From Tetramitus jugosus (lineage: Eukaryota; Heterolobosea; Eutetramitea; Acrasida; Vahlkampfiidae), in the NCBI GenBank assembly GCA_937625935.1, contig OW569344.1:434001-498000 (forward strand): a stretch of DNA of 64,000 bases, read 5' to 3'. The position numbers and the translations under genes are program-made. How positions within the stretch are numbered: the first letter of the stretch is position 1; every line of letters begins with the position of its first letter. Positions 1 to 9,198 of this stretch are shown piece after piece. The notes beneath the pieces were generated by a model. That model had not been told where the DNA came from, searched no databases, and saw only the letters and a program-made list of their open reading frames with translations.

Positions 1-1
1 G

Positions 2-619
2 TTTGTTGCACCCGCAACTCCATCCGTTTCGCCAAATGCTTCTCCAGTCAACGCTGTCCAAGCTATTATCGCACGAAGGCAGCAAAGAGACAAGAGAGTG
101 CTTCAGGATTCAGAAGTTGTTAAATCCAAGCTATGTAGCACCAGTTGGAAGAAGCACAGTAGTTTGCTCAAATTTAACCGTCAGAAACAAGGACTGCTGG
201 ATGCCGAACTTCCTACGTTGGATGGAAGAAAAGAAGGACCACCAGGTCTATATGTATATATGAGACAACTATTACAGTTGCAACAGCAACAACAAGCCCC
301 AACCCAACCATCATCAGCGTACACACCTCACCCACAGGTCCCAACACAGGTCCAACATCCAACAGTTACCCAGCAAATACCCGCACAACATCAAGCTCCT
401 CATCTTCCCTATTCTCAACAGCTGCCTCAGCAAACTAATGCACCAACAACTCATGACCATCAAATGTTCCAACCAACTCAAGCTGACAATTTGAACTCGG
501 ACAAGTTGAAAAAGAACAAGAGCAACAAGAAGAAGCGAAACTCCAGAAACAAAAAGCGACCCATAGGTGGTCCTCCAACAACAATGCAGCCTCCAACCAA
601 AATTGCGAAATCTGAATAA
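2..619 (+). CDS. 3' end of a Gln/Pro-rich basic-tailed protein (partial)
   Basis: The reading frame is open from the first bases of the window, so this is the C-terminal part (about 205 residues) of a gene that starts to the left. It has a short charged segment with RRQQRDKR, then a Gln/Pro/Thr/His-rich low-complexity stretch containing a QLQQQQQ run. It ends in a strongly basic tail (KKNKSNKKKRNSRNKKR) that looks like a nuclear or nucleolar localisation signal. No folded domain is recognisable, so I give no function; a nuclear protein is only an inference. The stop codon lies 14 bp from the stop codon of the convergent MCM2 gene, so the two 3' UTRs must overlap. An internal ATG at 98 is in the same frame but is not likely to be the true start. 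Confidence 0.6.
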   Translation, partial: FVAPATPSVSPNASPVNAVQAIIARRQQRDKRVLQDSEVVKSKLCSTSWKKHSSLLKFNRQKQGLLDAELPTLDGRKEGPPGLYVYMRQLLQLQQQQQAPTQPSSAYTPHPQVPTQVQHPTVTQQIPAQHQAPHLPYSQQLPQQTNAPTTHDHQMFQPTQADNLNSDKLKKNKSNKKKRNSRNKKRPIGGPPTTMQPPTKIAKSE

Positions 620-633
620 ATATGAACAATAAT

Positions 634-3564
634 TTATTGGTAGAAAGTCTTGAGGAGCACGTTTCTTTCGTCGTCGTAAGATAAATAGTTTGCCTCGAGT
701 AGCTTTTCATCCGCCAAGAATGCATCTATCGAGTGGATATCATAAGATCTTACTCTATCCGTAATAAGTTGAACGTCGATAGTCAAGGTTGTGTCGTCAG
801 AGTCCTCTATCTCCTTGTCCACCAGTTCTGTCACAATCTGATTCACCAAATGCAGAATTACTTGATTGTTATCCTTGGGCGACTTGAGATAGTTCTGATA
901 CTTCTTGCGCAATGTACGAGCCACAGCATATTTTTGTGTGGAGATGTAACTATCAAGCATGAGCCTAATAGCTGTTGATACATCGTCATCATTTACTCTG
1001 TCTCTGAGATGCAATCTAGCATTGGCTTCAGCCATACGGATCAAACTTTCCAGATGACGAACACTAATCATGACACCACCACCCATCCTCGAGTCACGTC
1101 TCAAATCAACATAAAAGTTCTTCAATCTGTTCTTGTCCAAACCATCCAATCGAACAACTATGTCCTTTGCACGCGCGATATACTTTTTCAGAAAGTCTTG
1201 TGGAATAGGTAACTCATTATCCTCGTACCAATTCTCTTTCTCTTCCACAATTAGTCGTTCTTCGACCTCTAGTCTCTGTTCTTCTATCTGCTTTTTCCGT
1301 CTTGAAATAGGATGACTGTTTGAGTGACTGTCCACCACGAAGCGAGCTAGTCTTTCATCAATTGCAGGATCTACTGTGTCTTTCACTACACTCAACACAT
1401 CGAATCTAGATAAAATAGGATCAGTTAAATCTACGTTTTCCTTAAATGTCCGTGAAGTATCATATCTACCACGAACAGGATTGGCAGCTGCAACCACAGA
1501 ACATCTAGCCTGAAGCGTAGTGACGATACCCGCTTTAGAAATACTGATTGTTTGTTGTTCCATGGCTTCATGAATACTTGTTCGATCTTGGTCATTCATC
1601 TTGTCAAACTCATCAATAAGACAAACACCACGATCAGCAAGAACAAGAGCTCCTCCTTCCAATGTCCATTCATTTGTCACAGGATCCTTTCTAACACTAG
1701 CTGTCAAACCTACGGCTGTTGAACCTTTACCTGTAGTATACACCGCTCTTCTCGCTGTCTTCTCAATGTACTTTAGAAATTGCGACTTCGCTGTACCTGG
1801 ATCACCAACCAAAAGAATGTTAATGTCACCTCTGACACTGTGCTTATCGTCAATTGTTTTTGGCAATGTTCCTATCATTGCCAAAGCAATAGCTAATTTG
1901 ATTTCCTCGTGACCAAAGATTGAAGGAGCAATCGAATTCACAATCTTGTGTTGTAAATTTTTGCACTTCTTTAACTTGTCCATGTACTTCTTTTCAGTTT
2001 CAGAGAGCATATCAAATTCAATCTTGTCTTGTGTCTTCCTCACAGAGTTCGCTTCAATGACTGTCGAGAACACAGGAAAGCCTTGTTTTACGTTCAACAT
2101 AGCATTATAGCTATGCTTGTACACACCTGTAACCTCAACTTCATCTCCAGGTCTAGCACAGTCGATGAGATCGTTCAATAGAATGACATCTTTCGATCGA
2201 GGAATTCTACCTGCGGAAACACTTCCAGGACTCTCCTGTAGCGTAATCTTTTGATAATTCTGGTACACAGTTTGTGTTTGATTGATATTAAAAGGACCCT
2301 TTGATTGACAGGAAGGGCATGAATTTGGCTTGGGTATTCTGCTTCCTGCACCATTCAATATGATTGGTCCAATCAAGCCACCACACTTACCACAGTCGTA
2401 TTTGACAACTTTTAGCTGAGGGAAAACTGATGTTCTTCTCGTGATTACACCCTTCACAGATAGAAGAATATTCAGATGTGTATGCCTTAAGTCACGTAAA
2501 GTATCAGAGACGGACAATCCATAAAATCGTACGAACCACTCTTGATGAATCTTATCAAAATTTGGATATAGCTCCTTGACTTTTTTGTGCAACACTTCAT
2601 TCATGATGGTCAGCGTATCATCGGGCACATCTGTCAAATAAAGACTTAAAATTGGATTGTATGCAGTCAAATGACCATAATCAACTAGAACACTATGGTT
2701 ATTCGATTGTGCGGCCTTCTCAATCTTTTGATAATAAATACGAGTACCTCCCAATTCAAATTCCTCCAAAAATGACTTGAAGGTCTTGGAGTACAGTTTT
2801 CTGAACTCTTGGTTGGCTACCGTTTCCTTCTTGTCCTTGCTCAAGTGAGCTGCCAAGTCACCCACCACATCGTCATCATCTCCCGTCTCAAGCTCGTCAT
2901 CCTCGTCGTCCCATCTCATGATATTTGGATCATCATAAATCGATTCATAATGCTCCTGTCCGTCCATATCATCATGCAACATACCGGCTTCTCTCATCTT
3001 ACTCAAATGAGCGTCATCATCTCCTCTCTCATCACGCTCTCTCTCCTCCAATGCCACTTCGGCAGCTCTTCTCTGCTCATATGACATGGGTGCATAATCT
3101 CCATCATCCAACAGTGTAGGATCATAATAATTCTCCTCTTCCAACAATTCATAATCATCCATCATATTGTCACCAAACAAATCTTCACCTTCATCATCAG
3201 AGTCCTCTTCAAAATACTTTCTCTCTTCATCTTCATCGGCATCTCCCTCCTCTGCTTCGACAGCATCGGATTCTATACCCAACTCACGAGACATGATAAG
3301 CTTTCTTCGTTGGATTTCTTCAGCAGAGAGCATAGAGTCCTGTTGGCGTTCGTCCTCATCTTCACCATCACCGTCTGCCTCCTCTTCTTCTTCATCGTCT
3401 TCTCCAGCCTCGTCATCCACAACTCCTCCATTCTCTCTTTCATCGTCATTGCCATCGTCTACACTTATATTGTTGGCGTCATCGTCGTCTTCTTCTTCTC
3501 TGTTGGGATTGAGGTTGTTCAAGTCGTCTGTTTCTTCTCCACGTTCTCTCTTGATGGAGGACAT
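634..3564 (-). CDS. MCM2: DNA replication licensing factor MCM2
   Basis: Single-exon gene for a 976-residue MCM2, one of six subunits of the MCM2-7 helicase loaded at origins. The N-terminal ~250 residues are extremely acidic, as in the histone-binding tail of MCM2. A four-Cys zinc finger (CGKCGG ... CPSC) lies near residues 388-420. The AAA+ core has Walker A GDPGTAKSQ near residue 587, Walker B LIDEFDKM near 647 and an arginine-finger SRFD near 717. The IDEFDKMN block is diagnostic of MCM proteins, and the acidic N-terminus plus zinc finger spacing fits MCM2 over its paralogues. Length is close to that of animal and yeast MCM2. It is convergent with the gene ending at 619. The start ATG is followed by SSIKRERG, and the upstream 124 bp carry E2F-like sequences. 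Confidence 0.95.
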   Translation of the reverse strand: MSSIKRERGEETDDLNNLNPNREEEDDDDANNISVDDGNDDERENGGVVDDEAGEDDEEEEEADGDGEDEDERQQDSMLSAEEIQRRKLIMSRELGIESDAVEAEEGDADEDEERKYFEEDSDDEGEDLFGDNMMDDYELLEEENYYDPTLLDDGDYAPMSYEQRRAAEVALEERERDERGDDDAHLSKMREAGMLHDDMDGQEHYESIYDDPNIMRWDDEDDELETGDDDDVVGDLAAHLSKDKKETVANQEFRKLYSKTFKSFLEEFELGGTRIYYQKIEKAAQSNNHSVLVDYGHLTAYNPILSLYLTDVPDDTLTIMNEVLHKKVKELYPNFDKIHQEWFVRFYGLSVSDTLRDLRHTHLNILLSVKGVITRRTSVFPQLKVVKYDCGKCGGLIGPIILNGAGSRIPKPNSCPSCQSKGPFNINQTQTVYQNYQKITLQESPGSVSAGRIPRSKDVILLNDLIDCARPGDEVEVTGVYKHSYNAMLNVKQGFPVFSTVIEANSVRKTQDKIEFDMLSETEKKYMDKLKKCKNLQHKIVNSIAPSIFGHEEIKLAIALAMIGTLPKTIDDKHSVRGDINILLVGDPGTAKSQFLKYIEKTARRAVYTTGKGSTAVGLTASVRKDPVTNEWTLEGGALVLADRGVCLIDEFDKMNDQDRTSIHEAMEQQTISISKAGIVTTLQARCSVVAAANPVRGRYDTSRTFKENVDLTDPILSRFDVLSVVKDTVDPAIDERLARFVVDSHSNSHPISRRKKQIEEQRLEVEERLIVEEKENWYEDNELPIPQDFLKKYIARAKDIVVRLDGLDKNRLKNFYVDLRRDSRMGGGVMISVRHLESLIRMAEANARLHLRDRVNDDDVSTAIRLMLDSYISTQKYAVARTLRKKYQNYLKSPKDNNQVILHLVNQIVTELVDKEIEDSDDTTLTIDVQLITDRVRSYDIHSIDAFLADEKLLEANYLSYDDERNVLLKTFYQ

Positions 3565-3645
3565 GTTACTTGTTCAGAAAATGTGTAGTTATTTGTTGTG
3601 TGTATTTGACAATGAATGTTTATTCTCCAAAAAATGTGAAACGAC

Positions 3646-3675
3646 TTTTTGGGCGGGCAAAAAAGGCGCCAAAAA
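3646..3675 (-). promoter_or_regulatory. E2F-like sites upstream of MCM2
   Basis: Only 123 bp separate the MCM2 start codon from the stop codon of the next gene. Within them, positions 3665-3675 read TTTTTGGCGCC on the MCM2 coding strand, a match to the E2F/DP consensus TTTSSCGC. An adjacent G/C block flanked by T/A runs (3646-3664, GGGCGGGC core) could be a second, poorer site. MCM genes are classical E2F targets in plants and animals. That E2F acts here is inference. Confidence 0.5.
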
Positions 3676-3687
3676 GCGTTGCAGATT

Positions 3688-5251
3688 TTACGAGTGAAAA
3701 TTGAGCCAGACTTTGTCGATGCCACGAGCTTCCATCTGTGAACGTAATTTCTTTGAATAGTAGGCATTGGTTGGTACAGAGAATTGGAATCCTTGTGGAC
3801 ACTGGACAGCTTGATCTGTCAACAACCGCGTGGGCGCACCAAAAGTCCATTCACCCTTCATGGTCACACTCTCACAGGCAATGGGTAATATTTGGTCACA
3901 ACTTTCACTGTACCAAGTGCCCTTGTAATTGGATCTTGGATCTTTGGGCTGAATAGTTGAAAAAGTGCAAGATAGATTTGCCAATGGATTGCCCTCTGCC
4001 CATGTCCATATTGTATTCTGAACAAGGGCAGGAGAAGCTTGGTCCAAAGAGATAATCTTTACCCCACAATCCACCAGAGTCTGTATATTGTCCGGTGTTA
4101 TGAGTCCCATATCATCCGGACCATCATAAAATGGACCATACATCACACTTTCTCCACTCACACAGTTCCAATCATTTGAATAGTTGTATGGTTTTTCTAC
4201 ACCCTTTCTCGTGCATTTTGGCCAACCTTCAAAATTGTTCTCATTCTTTCCTGGAAAACCTGTCCAAAGAGGTTCGTGTATGTACGTTCCATTCCAAGTA
4301 GCATAATCATTTGATCCTACCAAAATGATTCTCTTATTCATACTCACGAGTTCATTCATGCTTGGCCAACGATCTGGGAAGAGTAGATTCTTGTCACCAG
4401 GTGTAAAGAGTATTTTCTTCATGAACTGCTCTATGGGTGAAAGTAACTCCTTGTAGTGACCCCAATCCCAATGAGGAGCGTCATTAATGAAAACAAATAC
4501 AATCTCTGATGGATTGCTCTCAATCCAGGCAGCAATCTCTTCCATACCATCTGACCACAATCGATCCGAGAGTGTGCATCCTATCTGATTGGAATCATAC
4601 TCAAATTTCTTATGTAGGGCATCCTCCAACAGCTTAACCAATCTATCAAACCAAGGAAACGAAGTTCCACCATGGCACATCACTAACCGATCAAAGAACC
4701 AAATGGGATCCAAATGCAGTACTCGCACACCAAAATTCAGCTGATCTGTCATGGAATATTCCTGCTGTGCGATAACAATGTCAGTGTTGTTGAAGAAGAA
4801 GTGCAACACTTTGCGTAACAAGTTATCATCTCCTCCATATCCGTCTGCTCTAGCATTGAACGAGTTGTGAGTGCCTACAAATTGAACTTGATTGATTGGA
4901 TCGTTCCTCGCCAGGTAATACTGAGTTTTGAGAGAACTTGAAAGCCATGAGTCCACCTGTACACTGCCAGGAGCACAATGATCGTTCCACAATCGATGAC
5001 ACTTTGTCAGCTCAAACAACTGAAACAACTCAACAAGACCAGAATCATCAAACTGACTCGCATCATGAATGAAGCTCACTTCATCTGAAAGCTTCCATGA
5101 GTTGATTGTCCTGCAAATCATCCGTCAACAGAGTATCAGACGTGATTGTTGTTCTTGATGATGAACCGTCATGAATGATACAGTTCACCCAACCAGCCAA
5201 CACAGACAACCATACAAGCCAGAGCACAATCAGAGCGTTGGTGAACTTCAT
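3688..5251 (-). CDS. Secreted PLC-like phosphodiesterase (PI-PLC X-type TIM barrel)
   Basis: The main exon encodes about 465 residues of a PLC-like phosphodiesterase fold. It contains the first catalytic His in GTHNSFN and the second in MCHGG, preceded by RVLHLDPIW. These match the paired His sites of bacterial-type PI-PLC and related X-domain enzymes. Several Cys residues and N-x-S/T sequons suggest an extracytoplasmic protein. The long frame opens at an ATG at 5121, but an ATG at 5251 in another frame begins a clear signal peptide (MKFTNALIVLWLVWLSVLAG). Removing a 97-nt intron (5085-5181, GTATCA...TTTCAG) joins the two in frame and gives 488 residues, which I prefer. A different donor is possible. 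Substrate is unknown: phosphoinositide or GPI cleavage is suggested by the family only. Confidence 0.7.
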
Positions 5252-5492
5252 TGAATTTTTGGTGCAAGACTGGCAAGTTCTTCTCAGAAGTCGGAGTTGA
5301 AAATGAAACCAACCACATCAAAAATGATCATAAAAATTGTTTTTGTATTGTTGTATTGTTGATCAAAAGATACATGTGTGCGTAGACTTGGTTCACATCA
5401 TCATCATTCAAAAAAAGTACACACACTTTGGAGTCTTCCACACAAACTGTCGTCCTTCTCATACACCTTATGTTGTGAGGCACTGGAGCTTT

Positions 5493-5951
5493 TTACTCTT
5501 CGTCAGACTCTTCACCTTCTGATCCTTCTTCTTCAGACTCTTCCTTCTTTGATGCCTTCTTTGGTGCGGCCTTCTTCTTTGGAGCAGCCTTCTTCTTTGG
5601 TGCTGCAGCTCTCTTTGCTCTCTTGCTCTTTGGTTCATCTTCGTCTGATTCCTCTTCTTCAGAAGACTCCTCGTCCTTCTTCTTGGCATTGTATTTCTTC
5701 AAGTCAGCGTCATACACTGTTTTGGCCTTCTTGTAATCAGCATTGAATTTTCCCTTTTCTTCTTCATCGAGCTCCTTCCATCTCTTGCCTAGCTCAGACA
5801 TGATTTCCTTAGCTTTCATATCAGGGTGATCCTCCTTGACGGATTCACGTTCGCTCTTGCAGAACATCATGTAACCAGTGAGTGGCTTTGTTGGTGCATT
5901 TGGGTCCTTTTCTACCTTCTTTTTCTTTTCAGCTGTTCTCTTTGCGCACAT
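5493..5951 (-). CDS. HMG-box chromatin protein (HMGB/NHP6-like)
   Basis: A 152-residue protein with one HMG box at about residues 15-85, recognisable by DPNAPTKPLTGYMMF, followed by the helix-rich KERW-type segment ending in YNAKKKDEE. The C-terminal third alternates acidic Glu/Ser blocks with AAPKKK repeats (three near-copies), so it is both lysine-rich and acidic. Such proteins bend DNA and assist nucleosome remodelling and transcription. I place the start at MCAKRTAEKK (5951) because the residues upstream in the open frame are low in similarity and look like translated 5' UTR. Codon use (AAG, GAG and GCC rich) resembles that of highly expressed genes. HMGB versus NHP6/SSRP1 fragment cannot be decided, but there is only one box and no other domain. 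Confidence 0.9.
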   Translation of the reverse strand: MCAKRTAEKKKKVEKDPNAPTKPLTGYMMFCKSERESVKEDHPDMKAKEIMSELGKRWKELDEEEKGKFNADYKKAKTVYDADLKKYNAKKKDEESSEEEESDEDEPKSKRAKRAAAPKKKAAPKKKAAPKKASKKEESEEEGSEGEESDEE

Positions 5952-6278
5952 GTTGTGTATATGGGGTCTGTCTAGTGGTACAAGTGGATTGGTTGTGTGT
6001 TGGTTGAGTTGGGTTGGTTGTGTGAGTTTCAAGCAGAAAATAAACTTTTCAAACAAAAAGTCGATTCACTATTTTTGAGGAGGGTTTGGGTGAGAAAAAT
6101 CTCGACCAACACGCTTCGTTGATCCATGCAGTTTCACACACAGCGAAGGCAATGGAGAAAATAATTGACCTGCGGGCGTTTTGGCCGAACTCACACGAGA
6201 TGAAGTAGACAGAAGGAAAACAAGTCATCATTGTATGTACAGTTTTTTATACAATAAATTACAAAATTTGATTTTGAG

Positions 6279-7567
6279 TTAGAATAAATCCCAATTGGCT
6301 ACTGTAATCTTCTCCCGCATCTTCTCGCAGTCACCCAACAAAAATGGACAGCACTGAACCGTTGTTAGTAGGTCTCGAGGAGTAATCACAAATGAGTCTT
6401 GCTGTGCAATTTGCACCATTTGTTCCTTATCAACCTTGTATTCATTGTCGCTGTTGTCCTCTTCCTCTCCTGCATCTTCGAACTCACTTCGTTTCCGTTT
6501 CTTTGTAATCATATTCTCATTCATGTAAGGTATTTCTTCCGTGTAATGAGTGTAGCTATGAGTCGCAGAGCCAATCTTGAACGAAAAGGGTGACTTTTTA
6601 ACAGTGTATGAGCCCTTCTTTGGTATGAACTCCTGTGTAGTTCTCATGTCCAAAATTTCTTTTGGCACCTTGTTGTTCTTCAATTGAATACACTTGGCAA
6701 TAATGTTCTTGAGATAAATATGAGTGGCTTGAGTAAGCATAGAAACACAGTCGCTATTAATGTCAGAGGAGAGACCAACATCGATCGCAACGGATTCCAT
6801 TCTCTTGCGAATGGTTTCGCGATCCGGCAAGTCCATACTCGACCCTGATTCTTGAATGGCCTTCGTGTTTGCGTTTACAACACCTTGAGTGTGCAGGGCT
6901 AGCAGTGCATCAGCCGGAGTGCACGGCACAGGAATTGCCGATTGATTTTGACCGTATAATTGCGCAGAGGACCCAGCACCCGAAAGTTGCAGTTGACTTG
7001 AGGGTTTGACTAAATGGGAGGCCAATGAACGCTGGTTCTTGCCTGATAACCGACCAGTGGGTTGTCCATACTTGCTTCCAATGTTGCTCTTGGCGCTGAG
7101 AGGTATGTGGTGAGCATAACGAGCATTGTGGAACAGAATTTTGATGAACATGTTATGATAAGGAACTACACGTGGATGAGAAGGAAGGGACAATCAATAC
7201 AAAACAACAGTAAGACAATACAATGAGCAAAAGAGTCAATAAACTTGAACAATCAACAAATGGTGGTTCAAAGCAAATAAAGCTAATCAGCCAAAATGTG
7301 CTTGGATGTCAAGTGCACTGGCAGTTTGAACAAATTTGACATTGCATGATGGAAAAAAAGGATCAACAACTTACCAAAATCAAAACCAAGTTGTAACTGC
7401 AAAATCATGTCCCATTCTTTTTTTGATAATTTCTCTTCAAGGAAAAGGGTGAGTGAAGTCCAATACAAATCAATACGCTCTTTGGAGTTGAGCTTTTGGT
7501 TGATTTTGTGTTGAATTTGAGAAAGGTCGATCCTGTTGACATTGGGATTCACTGATTTCATGATCAT
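6279..7567 (-). CDS. SAGA complex Ada1/TADA1-like protein, 2 exons
   Basis: Exon 1 is 7375-7567 and exon 2 is 6279-7165, joined across an intron with GTAAGT donor and GTGTAG acceptor, giving 359 residues. The N-terminus has the family pattern: a helix followed by YWTSLTLFLEEKLSKKEWD, then the LGFDFVPYHNMFIKILFHNA block formed exactly across the splice junction. It resembles the N-terminal region of animal TADA1 (YWANLKLWFKQKISKEEFD ... HNDFLLAIL). A middle segment with TIRKRME and a histone-fold-like region (residues ~180-230) and a C-terminal ITPRDLLTTVQ block also fit. TADA1 is a core structural subunit of the SAGA histone acetyltransferase co-activator. Recognition is by pattern recall, so an orthology test is needed. 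An acidic and basic linker (KKRKRSEFEDAGEEED) may be a nuclear signal. Confidence 0.7.
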
Positions 7568-7785
7568 GTTTTGTGTTTTGGGATGAATTTGTGATTATAG
7601 AATTATTCGTTGAGATGTGACTCTATAACCGCTCTTTGCTTGTGTTACACTGAACAATAACAAGAAGACCATCAACAAACGATCTGTTGGTGTGTGGTTC
7701 AAGGGCGACAAGAAAATTTTTGAGCGACAAATCAAATTTACAATAAACCGACAAATGTTGTTCTTGGTTTTCTGTGATCCATTTT

Positions 7786-8576
7786 TTACTTCTCTAATAT
7801 TTCTGGATGGTTGCCACTGTGTACATAATTTGATGTGAGTGAGAAAAGAACATTTTGAGCAGTATATTGAACAAAGGTACAAAGGATAACATACTCTGAT
7901 CCAGGCACCAACTGTTTGTTACAATTCAGAAAGAGAGAAAATGTTAGAATACACCTCATGTGTCACAAAATACAATAAAGATTACAAAAAATGAACATAC
8001 CATGCAAATGTTGCTTCCATTCAACAAAATAGAAGGTAAGCTCTTCTTCTCTGTTCTTCCATCTTCAGTCGTCACACTGTGCACATACGAAATTTCAAAT
8101 GTTAAAAAACAAATCCAACAACAAAAAACAACTCGTAAGAAAACAGCATCACTTACAATTCCGTAACATCTTCCAACACCATGTCTTTACAATTAAAAAT
8201 ATTCAACAACAAATAATAAACACCATTGTCAGCATCTCCATGAAAAACACAACAACAACAAATATGATCATCTCTCGAACGAAGAAAAAAGTTCACTTGG
8301 AATTGTCCACCACACACATACTGATATAATCATCGAAACCTCTCAAAGTTCCAACAATTTGCTTCTCGTCTCTCATCACTACAAAGATCTTTGATCCTAT
8401 TTTGCATTTAAAACAGAGAGGTCACACACAATAAACGTTTGTTGTTAGAAATTGGTGTTGCTCGTAATGAGATGTTCCAGTGGACAAAATGACGAGTAGT
8501 TACATGACTTACCAATGCAACGATCAACAAGTGCCATTGGTAAAACACCACAGGTCGTAGGAGTACCACCGCTCAT
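7786..8576 (-). CDS. LSM5: U6 snRNA-associated Sm-like protein LSm5, 6 exons
   Basis: Reconstructed by hand from six short exons: 8513-8576, 8322-8396, 8157-8184, 8001-8076, 7895-7911 and 7786-7816. All junctions are GT-AG and all phases agree, giving 96 residues. The product carries LPMALVDRCIG, then SKIFVVMRDEKQIVGTLRG, FDDYINMVLEDVTEF and ILLNGSNICMLVPG. These are the Sm1 and Sm2 motifs in the form typical of LSm5. LSm5 sits in the LSm2-8 ring on U6 snRNA and the LSm1-7 ring in mRNA decay. Five introns (78-137 nt) interrupt only 291 coding bases, and one exon is 17 nt, which is odd in this mostly intronless neighbourhood. The last junction (exon 5 to 6, ending NHPEILEK) is the least certain. 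Start ATG is 111 bp from the divergent glutaredoxin start. Confidence 0.85.
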
Positions 8577-8687
8577 TTCTTCTTCTTTTTTTCAAGTTTT
8601 TTTTGTTCAAAGAGCGGCAAATTGCATGAAAAACACCGCCTGTTCAAACAACCACACCAGAAAACAAAACAAAACCTGGAAGAGACA
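8577..8687. promoter_or_regulatory. Short bidirectional promoter between LSM5 and glutaredoxin
   Basis: The two divergent start codons are 111 bp apart, so the interval must hold both promoters and 5' UTRs. It contains T-rich tracts on one side and CAAACAAC/AAAACAAAAC leader sequence on the glutaredoxin side. No TATA box is evident. Confidence 0.4.
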
Positions 8688-9035
8688 ATGGGAGGTGTTA
8701 CATCAACAGAAGTGTCTCCACAAGTGACTCAATTTGTGAATCAGGCAATTGCTGAGAATGGAATCGTGATATTCTCCAAATCTTATTGTCCTTATTGCGT
8801 CAGAGTGAAAAGCTTGTTTCAAAGTTTGAATCAATCAGTTTATTGCATCGAACTGGATCAGAGAAGTGAAGGTTCTGAGATACAGAATGAGTTGTATCGA
8901 TTGACAAATCAGTCTACTGTGCCCAACGTGTTCATTCATGGACAACACATTGGTGGTTGCGATGACACAACAGCACTGCACAGACAAGGAAGGCTCATTG
9001 ATATTCTGAACAAGCAGCGGCAACAACAACAATAG
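8688..9035 (+). CDS. Dithiol glutaredoxin (CPYC), possible N-myristoylation
   Basis: A 115-residue class I glutaredoxin. The active site CPYC is at residues 34-37 after VIFSKSY. The glutathione-binding TVPNVF and GGCDD blocks follow in the expected order. It reduces disulfides and glutathione mixed disulfides using GSH. I choose the ATG at 8688 because it begins right before recognisable sequence, and it yields MGGVTS, which fits the N-myristoylation pattern (Gly2, Ser6). An upstream in-frame ATG at 8622 would add 22 residues lying in the leader. The C-terminus ends in a short poly-Gln run. It is convergent with the F-box/TM gene at 9199. Confidence 0.92.
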   Translation: MGGVTSTEVSPQVTQFVNQAIAENGIVIFSKSYCPYCVRVKSLFQSLNQSVYCIELDQRSEGSEIQNELYRLTNQSTVPNVFIHGQHIGGCDDTTALHRQGRLIDILNKQRQQQQ

Positions 9036-9198
9036 TACAATTGTTGATTGAAATGCTAGATTGTTTCTCAGTCTCATAGAATCCTCAATATGATTGTTGT
9101 TGATGATGGCGATGATGACTTCTCTGTACAAATCATCAACAAACACACGCGTGAATAAATGGTCATTTCTGTCAATATTTGTCGAGAGGTTCATTCAC

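Noticed and set aside
3167-3697. Ser-rich open frame on the + strand inside MCM2
   Set aside because: It is the complement of the acidic Asp/Glu codons of the MCM2 tail. The same explains Ser-rich frames opposite PARP and DCAF1.
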